Shown: piece after piece, positions 52,688 to 60,442 of the stretch | Layout of the letters: each line of letters begins with the position of its first letter | How positions within the stretch are numbered: position 1 is the stretch's first letter | Source: Bifidobacterium scardovii JCM 12489 = DSM 13734 | Lineage (GTDB): Bacteria; Actinomycetota; Actinomycetes; Actinomycetales; Bifidobacteriaceae | Direction of reading: 5' to 3' | DNA length: 64,000 nt | Assembly (NCBI RefSeq): GCF_001042635.1 | Contig: NZ_AP012331.1 | Coordinates: forward strand, 2,108,001-2,172,000 | Made by a program: the position numbers and the translations under genes | Notes under the pieces: generated by a model | What the model was told of the DNA's origin: nothing | Databases searched by the model: none | What the model saw: only the letters and a program-made list of their open reading frames with translations

Positions 52688-53951
52688 GGGCCATCACCTC
52701 CTGAAGCGCGCGGGCCGGGCCGGGCGCGCACGGGTCGAAGTCGGTCATGATCGCCGCCGCCGGCAGGCCCTCGTCGATCAGCTGGGCCATGCGTTCCATC
52801 GCCGGCATCGCATGGGTGAAGAACATCCGGTACCCCTCGCACAGATAGTTCAGCCGACGCGTCCCCTCGCCGTCGGGCAGGAAACGGTCCTTGGGGCACC
52901 CGCCCTGGCACGCCCAGAGCACCGGGCAGCGCCGGCAGTCCTGAGGCAGATTCTGCTTGAATCCGGAGAAACGGCGGTGCCGATCGGAATCGATCATGTC
53001 CCGGAACCCCTCGTGCAGGAAGTTGCCGAGGCGGTACTCGTCCTCCACCCAGTGGTCGCAGGAGAAGACGTCGCCGTTGTGGGCCGCGACCAGGGCGTTG
53101 CCGCACTGGGGCGCGTGCACGCACAGCGAATACTGGCCGAACATGTTGCCCAGCATCACGTCGAACTGCTGCACGAAGGTCGTGCCGACGTCGTGCCTGA
53201 CCCATTCGTCGAACACCGCGTCAAGGAATTCGCCCCATGATTCCGGCTTCACCGAACGGCTCGTGACGTGGTGGCCGGCCTGCCGGTACAGCAGGCGGCT
53301 GCCGTCGGTGCGCCGCCAGCGGTTCTCCGCCGTGGCCGCGTGCGCGGCGTCCACGCGTTCAACGATGGGGATGAACTGCATGTGGTCGGCGTGCATCTCG
53401 TCGCGGAAGAACCGGTACATCTCAAGCGGATGCCGCTCGTTGGCCGCGTGGACGGTGCACAGCACGTTGCGGGCTATGCCGTAGTCCTCCAGCAGATGCC
53501 AGCCGCGCATCACGGCGTCATGGCTGCCGTGGCCGGCCCGGTTCACCCGGTACCGGTCGTGCAGGTCCTTCGGCCCGTCGACGCTGATCCCGACCAGCAC
53601 CTGGTGTTTGGCCAGCAGACGGCACCACCGGTCGTCGAGCAGGGTGCCGTTGGTCTGCAGCACATGGTTGACGTGCTGTCGCGGGCGGGCGAGCCGCTCG
53701 GCCAGAGGCAGCGCCTTTTCGAAGAACCCGACGCCGCGCAGCGTGGGTTCCCCGCCCTGCCAGGCCACGCTCACCTCGCCGTCCGGCTGCTCGTCGAGGT
53801 ATCGGCGCAGGAAGATCTCGAGGGTGTCCTCGCTCATCAGCGGGTCCCCCGGCAGCACCTGATCCTTGGAGATGAAGAAGCAGTACTCGCAGTCGAGGTT
53901 GCAAAAGGCTCCGGTCGGCTTGACCAGCACCGAAAACGGCGTACCCGCCAT
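52668..53951 (-). CDS. Anaerobic sulfatase-maturing radical SAM enzyme (anSME)
   Basis: anSME oxidises the active-site Cys (or Ser) of sulfatases to formylglycine. The 427-aa protein has the radical SAM motif CNLDCEYC (C17, C21, C24), the SAM-binding GGEPTL, and C-terminal SPASM cysteine clusters (CGNALVAAHNGDVFSCDHW, CRRCPVLWACQGGCP) for auxiliary Fe-S centres. AGGAGG precedes the ATG at 53951. It follows the sulfatase gene by 67 bp, as expected for its substrate. Being oxygen-independent, it suits an anaerobic bifidobacterium. Confidence 0.93.
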   Translation of the reverse strand: MAGTPFSVLVKPTGAFCNLDCEYCFFISKDQVLPGDPLMSEDTLEIFLRRYLDEQPDGEVSVAWQGGEPTLRGVGFFEKALPLAERLARPRQHVNHVLQTNGTLLDDRWCRLLAKHQVLVGISVDGPKDLHDRYRVNRAGHGSHDAVMRGWHLLEDYGIARNVLCTVHAANERHPLEMYRFFRDEMHADHMQFIPIVERVDAAHAATAENRWRRTDGSRLLYRQAGHHVTSRSVKPESWGEFLDAVFDEWVRHDVGTTFVQQFDVMLGNMFGQYSLCVHAPQCGNALVAAHNGDVFSCDHWVEDEYRLGNFLHEGFRDMIDSDRHRRFSGFKQNLPQDCRRCPVLWACQGGCPKDRFLPDGEGTRRLNYLCEGYRMFFTHAMPAMERMAQLIDEGLPAAAIMTDFDPCAPGPARALQEVMAHEPVPA

Positions 53952-54018
53952 GGTGACCCTCCTGGTTGTTCCGTGCATGTGGACGGTGCACCGCGCCGGG
54001 CGCAGCGCACCCTTGCCG

Positions 54019-55464
54019 TTACAGCTTGCCCATCATCCGGCGGCGCTCCGCCTTGGTCGGGCGTTCGTACGGCTTGTCGCCGAGCTGCCGCTGCAGCTCG
54101 AGCAGACGCTGCTTGAGCTTGTCCCGGATCTCCACGTATCTCGGGTCCGTGTATACGGAGTGCAACTCGTGCGGGTCGAGTTTGAGGTCGAACAGCTCCC
54201 ATTCCGGCGGATAGGTCACGTTGTTGGTGTTCGCCAGCCCCAGGCCATCCGCGTAATAGTAGATGAGCTTGTAACGCTCCGTGGTGATGCCGTAATGCGC
54301 CCAGACGTGGTGCATGTGGTCGTCGTGCTCGTAGTAGCGGTAGTAGAACGCGTCGCGCACCTGGGCGTCGGGCACGCCGGTGATCTGCGGCAGCAGGCTC
54401 ATGCCCTGCATCCGGTCGATGCTCGGCACGTCCGCAGCATCGAGCAGCGTCTGCGCGATGTCGACGTTCGACACCAGGTTGGAGACCACCTGCCCGGCCG
54501 GAACGCGGCGGGGATACGACATCAGCAGCGGCATGCGCAGGGATTCCTCGTACATGAACCGCTTGTCGAACCACCCGTGCTCGCCAAGGAAGAACCCTTG
54601 GTCCGAGCCGTATATCGTGATGGTGTCGTCGTGCTCGCCGCGTTCGTCGACGGCCTGCGCGACGTGCCCGACGCTCTCGTCGATGGCGGCGATGACGCGC
54701 AGGTAGTCCTGCAGGTAGCGCTGGTACTTCCACAGGGAGAGCTGCTCGTAGCTCATGCCCTCCGGAGGGTCCTCCTTGAGGTCCACGTCGGTCAGGTCGT
54801 CGGCGATGCGCATCGTGGCCTTGTGGGCCGGCGTCGCACGGTCCGAATAGTCGTCCCAGAACGTCTCCGGCACCGGAATCGGATCCGTGTACAGGTTCAT
54901 GTGGCGGGGATGGGGCACCCACGGCCGGTGCGGCGCCTTGTGCCACAGCAGCAGGCACCAGGGCTTGTCACCGTTCTGCTTGGACAGCCACTCCAGCGCG
55001 TGGTCGGTCAGCAGATCGGTGGCGTACCCTTCCGTCTGCACGTCGCCGTCGGCCGTGTGCAGCAGCGGGTCGATGTACGTGCCCTGATCGTGCAGCACCT
55101 CCCAGTAGTCGAAACCCTGCGGGTCGTGGCCCGGGCCGTGGCCCATATGCCATTTGCCGAAGAAGGCCGTGGCGTAGCCGGCGTCGTGCAGCAGCGACGC
55201 GAACGTCGGCTGGCTGGAATCGATGGGCGTGTCCAGCGCGGTGACGCCGTTGACGTGGCTGTAGGTTCCGGTCAGGATCGTGGCCCTCGACGGCGCGCAC
55301 AGCGAGTTGGTGACCAGCGCGCGGTCGAAGCGCACGCCCTCCTTGGCGACCCTGTCGATGTTCGGCGTATTGTTCAGATGCAGCTGATCGCCATAGCAGC
55401 TGATCGCCGGAGCGGCGTGGTCGTCGGTCAGAACAAACAGGATATTGGGGCGTTTCTCGTTCAT
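54019..55464 (-). CDS. Cysteine-type sulfatase, cytosolic (S1 family)
   Basis: The enzyme hydrolyses a sulfate ester on a sugar. The formylglycine site CAPSR starts at Cys56 (NSLCAPSRATILTG). Metal-binding Asp residues are in LTDDH near residue 13 and GSDQGFFLGEHGW later. FFGKWHMG supplies the usual Lys. At 481 aa with no signal peptide, it acts inside the cell. Its ATG overlaps the stop of the importer permease by four bases, so sulfatase and importer are translationally coupled. Target sugar is not proven. GlcNAc-6-sulfate of mucin or sulfated N-glycans is the best guess given GH20. Confidence 0.9.
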   Translation of the reverse strand: MNEKRPNILFVLTDDHAAPAISCYGDQLHLNNTPNIDRVAKEGVRFDRALVTNSLCAPSRATILTGTYSHVNGVTALDTPIDSSQPTFASLLHDAGYATAFFGKWHMGHGPGHDPQGFDYWEVLHDQGTYIDPLLHTADGDVQTEGYATDLLTDHALEWLSKQNGDKPWCLLLWHKAPHRPWVPHPRHMNLYTDPIPVPETFWDDYSDRATPAHKATMRIADDLTDVDLKEDPPEGMSYEQLSLWKYQRYLQDYLRVIAAIDESVGHVAQAVDERGEHDDTITIYGSDQGFFLGEHGWFDKRFMYEESLRMPLLMSYPRRVPAGQVVSNLVSNVDIAQTLLDAADVPSIDRMQGMSLLPQITGVPDAQVRDAFYYRYYEHDDHMHHVWAHYGITTERYKLIYYYADGLGLANTNNVTYPPEWELFDLKLDPHELHSVYTDPRYVEIRDKLKQRLLELQRQLGDKPYERPTKAERRRMMGKL

Positions 55465-56327
55465 CCCTTGATGCCTCCTTCGCCGACGCCCTGGAAGAAG
55501 TACTTCTGCAGGGCGAAGAACAGAACCAGAATCGGCAGAATCGCGATGATCGTGCCCGCGGCGACGACGCGGGGATCATTGGCGAAGGTGCCTTGCAGAT
55601 AATTCAATCCGATCGTCAACGTGTACTTGTTCTGATCGGACATCACGAGCAGCGGCCACAGGAAGTCGTCCCATGCGGCGACGAAGGAGAAGATGGCGAC
55701 TACCGCCATCGTGCCCTTGACCGACGGGATGATGATGCGGGTGAACCGCTCCCATGCGTTGGCGCCGTCGATCATCGCGGCCTCCTCCAGCGAGGTCGGG
55801 ATACCGCCGATCGCGTTGCGCATCAGCAGCACGTTCATCGCGGACACCAGCGACGGCAGCGCGATGCCGATCAGCGTGTTGTTCAGCCCCATGTTCTGCA
55901 TCAGCATGTACCGGGCGATCAGGATCGTCTCGGTCGGCATGACGATGCCGACGATGATCACGCCCATCGCGAACCGGCGTCCCTTGAACTGGAACTTGGC
56001 GAGCGCGTATCCGGCCGCGGTGGCGCCGGCCACGTTGCCGATCAGGCAGATGACGGCCACGATCACCGAGTTGATGGTGTACCTGAGGATCGGCACGATG
56101 CGCGTCACCTCGCCGTAGGCGGCGAAGGTCGCGTCCTCGGGCCAGAACTGGGGAGGCCTGGTGTACAGGTCGACGCCCTTGCCCTTGAGCGAGGTCGACA
56201 GCTGCCACAGCAGCGGCGCGACCAGGATGACCAGGATGACCAGCAGTACGATGTAGCGGACGACCAGCCCCGCTATTTTCCTTGATTTGGAACCGGCCGC
56301 GGTTCCTCGTTGGATGCCGTTGCCCAT
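55461..56327 (-). CDS. ABC sugar transporter permease, MalG type (sulfatase cassette)
   Basis: This is a 288-aa CUT1 permease with EAA loop EEAAMIDGANAWERFTRIII and C-terminus GVGEGGIKG. The ATG at 56327 shares a base with the malF stop (TGATG) and GGAGG lies upstream. Its closest relative in the window is the permease at 12.8 kb. The 3' end overlaps the sulfatase start, making import and desulfation one translational unit. Confidence 0.92.
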   Translation of the reverse strand: MGNGIQRGTAAGSKSRKIAGLVVRYIVLLVILVILVAPLLWQLSTSLKGKGVDLYTRPPQFWPEDATFAAYGEVTRIVPILRYTINSVIVAVICLIGNVAGATAAGYALAKFQFKGRRFAMGVIIVGIVMPTETILIARYMLMQNMGLNNTLIGIALPSLVSAMNVLLMRNAIGGIPTSLEEAAMIDGANAWERFTRIIIPSVKGTMAVVAIFSFVAAWDDFLWPLLVMSDQNKYTLTIGLNYLQGTFANDPRVVAAGTIIAILPILVLFFALQKYFFQGVGEGGIKG

Positions 56328-57289
56328 CACTCATCCTCCATTTGCATGCGCAGCGATGCGATCATGAGGCCGACGGTGATGAGGAACATCACCAGGGAGA
56401 TCGCCGAGGAGTACCCGACCTGCGCGTCGAGGCCGGTGCCTTCCCTCTGGATGAGCATGACCATCGTCATGCCCTTGCCTCCGATGCCGGCGGTATTGTT
56501 CGACAGTACGTAGATTTCGGTGAACACGCGGAACGCGGCGACCGAGGACAGGGCGGCGATGAGCACCATCGTGTTGCGCACGCCGGGGATGGTGACGCTC
56601 CAGAACTGGTGCCAGGCACCGGCGCCGTCGATGGACGCCGCCTCGTACAGGTCCGTCGGGATGTTGGTCAGCGCCGCCAGGTAGATCACCATGTAGTAGC
56701 CGACGCCCTTCCAGATGGTGACGATCATCGACGAGATCAGCAGCAGCCACCGGTCGGTGAGGAAGGGCACCGGCGAGGTGATCCAGCCCAGCGCCTGCAG
56801 CAGCGAGTTGACCATGCCGCGCGAATCGAGCATCCACTGCCACATGATGCCGGCCGCCACCATGGAGACGATCACCGGCACGTAGTAGCCGGTGCGGAAC
56901 ACCGCGATGAACGGCACCTGCTTCTGCACCAGCAGCGCCAGCAGCAGCGGCAGGAAGACCATGGCCGGCATGACGACCACGACGTAGAGCGCCGAGTTCT
57001 GCAGGGCCGTCCAGAAGCGCTCGTCGTGCGCCATTTCGATGAAGTTGTCCAATCCCACGAACTTCCAGCTGCCCAGTCGCCGTGCGTTGGTGAACGAGTA
57101 CATGATGGTCTGCAGGAACGGAACGATGGAGAACAGGATGGTCACCACCAGGGCCACGGACAGGAACAGCCATGGGGTGGCGACGCCGTTGCGGCGGATG
57201 CGGTTCGAGACGCCGCCGCCCGACGGGCCGGTGCCACGTCGGGCGGCGAGCTTGTCGCCGCGATCCCGCTTGTCGGTTGCGGCAGTCAT
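56327..57289 (-). CDS. ABC sugar transporter permease, MalF type (sulfatase cassette)
   Basis: This is a 320-aa CUT1 permease with EAA loop YEAASIDGAGAWHQFWSVTI. It is clearly paralogous to the permease at 13.6 kb: same length, and both have a basic head and the MLIxREGTGL block. It begins three bases after the lipoprotein stop. Hydrophobic segments start with VATPWLFLSVALVVTILF. Confidence 0.92.
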   Translation of the reverse strand: MTAATDKRDRGDKLAARRGTGPSGGGVSNRIRRNGVATPWLFLSVALVVTILFSIVPFLQTIMYSFTNARRLGSWKFVGLDNFIEMAHDERFWTALQNSALYVVVVMPAMVFLPLLLALLVQKQVPFIAVFRTGYYVPVIVSMVAAGIMWQWMLDSRGMVNSLLQALGWITSPVPFLTDRWLLLISSMIVTIWKGVGYYMVIYLAALTNIPTDLYEAASIDGAGAWHQFWSVTIPGVRNTMVLIAALSSVAAFRVFTEIYVLSNNTAGIGGKGMTMVMLIQREGTGLDAQVGYSSAISLVMFLITVGLMIASLRMQMEDE

Positions 57290-57292
57290 GGA

Positions 57293-58594
57293 TTAGTCCT
57301 CCAGTCGCTGGTTGCAGAAGTCCACGGCGTCGTCGAGCGCCTGCTGCACGGACTTTTCGCCCTGCAGGGCCTTGGCGATCTCCTCGCGCAGGTTGGACTT
57401 CATGGCTTCGCTGTACACGGCCGGCGAGTAGGCGACCGCCTCCTGGATCTGCTTGGCGCCCATCACGCGCACCTCGGCGATGTCGGAGCCGTCGCTCTCG
57501 GTGAAGTAGGAGTCCTCCAGCGATTCCTTGGCGGAGGGGAAGATGTTCACCTGCTTGGCGAACTCCAGCTGGTTCTTCGCGTTGGTGACGAACTTGGCGA
57601 AGGCGACCGCCGTGGCCGGGTTCTTGCTCTGCGTCGAGACGCCGATCAGCTGCGGGTTCATGTTCGGGGCCGCGTTGGTGATCTGCTGGGTGTAGACGAG
57701 GGACTTGTACACGCTGGGTGCGTCGTCCTTGATCTGCTGGATGTTCTGCGCGCTGCCGGCCATGTACGCGATGCGCGCGGACTGGAAGCTCTTGTCGACG
57801 CCGGTGTAGTTCTGGCTCAGGGTCTCGGGCAGCAGGCCGCCGGCGTCGTAGACCTCCTTGTATCGGTTGACGTATTCCACGGCCTTGTCGTTGTTGAAGG
57901 TGAACTTGGTCTGATCCGCGTTCATGATCTCCGCACCGTACTCGCCGAAGGACTCGAGCGTCGGGGTCTTGCCGAACATCGAGAAGTCGCCGTGGGCGTT
58001 CTTCGCCATGACCAGCGCGTCGTCGAACAGCTCGTCGAAGTTCTTCGGCAGGTCGTTGGGATCAAGGCCGGCCTTCTCGAACAGCGCGGTGTTGAAGAGC
58101 GACGGCCCGGTCGTCAGATACCACGGCAGCGCGTAGGTGCCGCCGTCGATGGACTTCCAGGTGGCCACGTCCCAGGCCTTGTCCAGATAGATGTCCTTCA
58201 CGTCGGAGGCCACCTTGCTCATATCCATCAGGTAGCCGCTCTTGGCCAGCGGGTAGCTGGTGTTCTGGTCGAAGTTGATGACGTCCGGCAGCGTGCCGCC
58301 CGAGGCGTCGGCCGACAGCTTGTCGGCGTAGTTGTCGGCGGGCTGGTCGATCCACTTGACCGTGGTGCCGGGGTTCTCCTTCTCGAACTCGTCGATCACG
58401 CCGTTGAAATAGTCCTCGAAGGCCGCCTTCAGATTCCAGGTCTGGAACGTGATCTCTCCCTTGACCTCGCCGTTCTTCACCTGGTCCACATAGTCCGAGC
58501 CCGCTCCGGCGGAGGACCCGCACCCGGACAGTCCCATGCACAGCGCCAGTGCTGCGGCGGATACCATGGTCATGCGATGTGACTTCAGTGTCAT
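57293..58594 (-). CDS. Sugar-binding lipoprotein (sulfatase cassette)
   Basis: The 433-aa protein has a lipobox ending at Cys25 (GLSGC) and a family 1 solute-binding fold. The ATG at 58594 follows a purine-rich stretch (GAGAGAAAGAA). The in-frame upstream codons to 58651 lie over a palindrome and were not used. It matches the cassette-1 lipoprotein (EDYF, EFEKENP, VKWIDQP) and so probably binds a related oligosaccharide, here perhaps sulfated. It is first in the sulfatase operon. Confidence 0.88.
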   Translation of the reverse strand: MTLKSHRMTMVSAAALALCMGLSGCGSSAGAGSDYVDQVKNGEVKGEITFQTWNLKAAFEDYFNGVIDEFEKENPGTTVKWIDQPADNYADKLSADASGGTLPDVINFDQNTSYPLAKSGYLMDMSKVASDVKDIYLDKAWDVATWKSIDGGTYALPWYLTTGPSLFNTALFEKAGLDPNDLPKNFDELFDDALVMAKNAHGDFSMFGKTPTLESFGEYGAEIMNADQTKFTFNNDKAVEYVNRYKEVYDAGGLLPETLSQNYTGVDKSFQSARIAYMAGSAQNIQQIKDDAPSVYKSLVYTQQITNAAPNMNPQLIGVSTQSKNPATAVAFAKFVTNAKNQLEFAKQVNIFPSAKESLEDSYFTESDGSDIAEVRVMGAKQIQEAVAYSPAVYSEAMKSNLREEIAKALQGEKSVQQALDDAVDFCNQRLED

Positions 58595-58636
58595 TGCTGT
58601 TCTTTCTCTCGGTGTTGGTGTTGTTGCGTGTAGTGG

Positions 58637-58651
58637 TTGCATATGATGCAA
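58637..58651. promoter_or_regulatory. Palindrome upstream of the sulfatase operon
   Basis: TTGCATATGATGCAA has 6-bp perfect arms and begins 42 bp before the lipoprotein start. It is a candidate operator for this operon and is unlike the two main operator families in the window. Promoter boxes were not clear. Confidence 0.45.
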
Positions 58652-58794
58652 TGCTTGGTGTGTTGCCCGGCATCATGCCGTGTGCCCGGGGGCGGGCCCG
58701 CGGCCGGCCGTCTTTGGCCGTATGCCGCGGGCGCTATGCGACGTGTCTCGGCACCTCCTCTTCCCTTTCCCTCATCGGATCGGTCCTTGTCGGG

Positions 58795-60078
58795 TCAGTC
58801 CCTGGCCAGCGACGGATCGGACACGGCGGAATAGGCGTCCCCGGCAACTAGGTCGCAGGTGATGCATTCGTCGATGCCACGGCGCTCGAGTTCCGCCGGA
58901 TCGGCGGCGAGCGTGGACGAGATCAGCGCGGGGCGCTCGCCCGCCTCCTCCATGGCCATCCACCGCTCGAAGATCGATCCGCCCGGCGCGCAGGCCAGCC
59001 GGCACAGGGGAAGCTCATGGTCGTCGACCGGGATGACGATCGCCTTGCCGCGTCTTTCGGGGACCACGGCATCCTTGTTCGCGGCAAACTCGGCGAGGAC
59101 CTTGGCCAAGGGCTTGGCGTTGCCCTGCTCGTCGAACAGGCCGAGCGCGTGCTCGAACGGCGGGAAATCCGACATCGCGCGGGACACGTCGTGCGAGCAC
59201 CACCAGGTGATGCCGTACAGGCGGTCGCAGCGCAGCGCGTGCTCCACGGTCCTTCTGCAGAATTCCGCGGCATCCGCGCGGTCGACGACGTTCTCGGGAG
59301 CGCCGACCTCCTGCAGCCAGACCTGATGGCCGGCATCGTGCGTGAACGCCTTCGCCAGCTCGACCAGGTACGCGGCGTGCATCACGCTGGCCGGCGACAT
59401 GCCGCCGTACCGCTGCGCGGTGCCGTTGAACACCCAGGAATGCACCGTGGCGACGTCGCCGAGGTTCGATGCCTGCCGGGGAGCGAAGGGGTGCCCGTCC
59501 ATGTACCACACGCCGTCATTCTCGCTGTGCAGCAGCACGCGGCCGGAGGCGGCGGCGCGGTCGCGGATCGGCGACATCATCGCGTCGATCCACTGCCCGG
59601 CGCCGGTCTCGTCGGCGGTCATCCGGTGGGGATGGCTGCGATCCGCGAACTGGTTGCACTCGTTGCCGAGCGTCAGCCCGCGGAAATTCGGCAGGTCATC
59701 CAGGGCATCGTATACCGCGGACACCAGCCGGGCCTCGGCCTCGACGGCCTGGGCGTCGGTGAACATGCTGCGGTCGTGCCAGGTGACCAGCCACGACGGG
59801 ATGAAATCAAAGCTCGACAGGTGCCCTTGGAATACGTCGCAGAACACGTCGAGACCGGCCTTGCCCGCGATGTCGCACATGGTGCGCACATCGTCCAGCC
59901 CCTTGCCGTTGATCCAGGTTCGATTGGGCTGCAGAATCGGCCACACCGGAAAAATCCTGACGTGGTCAAGACCCAACGCCGCAATCTGATCGAGATCCTT
60001 GGCCACGGATTCCCAGTCGGGATCCAACCAGGCATGGAACCAGCCATGCGACGGGGTGTAATTGACGCCGAATCGCAT
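58795..60078 (-). CDS. Beta-mannosidase, GH5 subfamily 18 type
   Basis: GH5_18 enzymes of bifidobacteria cleave Man-beta1,4-GlcNAc, the disaccharide left when the N-glycan core is trimmed after endoglycosidase release. The 427-aa protein starts MRFGVNYTPSHGWFHAWLDP, has acid/base Glu140 in LTLGNECNQF and nucleophile Glu257 in WLQEVGAPE, and lacks a signal peptide. A small C-terminal domain follows the barrel. The ATG lies divergent to the MFS gene across a region with two LacI-type sites, the same motif as before the endoglycosidase, which fits joint control. Confidence 0.88.
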   Translation of the reverse strand: MRFGVNYTPSHGWFHAWLDPDWESVAKDLDQIAALGLDHVRIFPVWPILQPNRTWINGKGLDDVRTMCDIAGKAGLDVFCDVFQGHLSSFDFIPSWLVTWHDRSMFTDAQAVEAEARLVSAVYDALDDLPNFRGLTLGNECNQFADRSHPHRMTADETGAGQWIDAMMSPIRDRAAASGRVLLHSENDGVWYMDGHPFAPRQASNLGDVATVHSWVFNGTAQRYGGMSPASVMHAAYLVELAKAFTHDAGHQVWLQEVGAPENVVDRADAAEFCRRTVEHALRCDRLYGITWWCSHDVSRAMSDFPPFEHALGLFDEQGNAKPLAKVLAEFAANKDAVVPERRGKAIVIPVDDHELPLCRLACAPGGSIFERWMAMEEAGERPALISSTLAADPAELERRGIDECITCDLVAGDAYSAVSDPSLARD

Positions 60079-60160
60079 ACCGATATCACTCCCTTCCTCT
60101 TCATCGTGGTGGAGAACAGGACGTGATCGATGCCTCGTCCATGAGGTTCAGCGACCACAT

Positions 60161-60366
60161 CACTAAACTGCTTTAGTAGCAGAATAACCGTTCGCCCCCT
60201 AAATGGCAAATCGAGCGACACGCCGGCTAACAGCACATAAATCAGGCTTATTCATGTAGTTTTCCGTATCGCCGACACCACCTCAAACCATGCCGCAACC
60301 CCGAGAACGCACGCGACACGACATCGACGCAGCTAATTCGCTTTAGTTTCGTCCTGCTGTTATTAT
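60161..60366. promoter_or_regulatory. Divergent control region with two LacI-type operators
   Basis: CACTAAACTGCTTTAGTAGC (60161-60180) and CTAATTCGCTTTAG (60333-60346) share the CTAAA-N4-TTTAG pattern (one change in the second). The second overlaps a plausible MFS -35 (TTCGCT 60337-60342) with -10 TATTAT (60361-60366), spaced 18 bp. The 153 bp between the operators could form a loop. No gene is seen in this 364-bp gap. Confidence 0.65.
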
Positions 60367-60442
60367 CCATGTTTGGCTACGTAGCCACGATCTTCCCCCT
60401 CAATCCCCGATCGATCATTCACGCCACAGAAGGAACCCCCAC

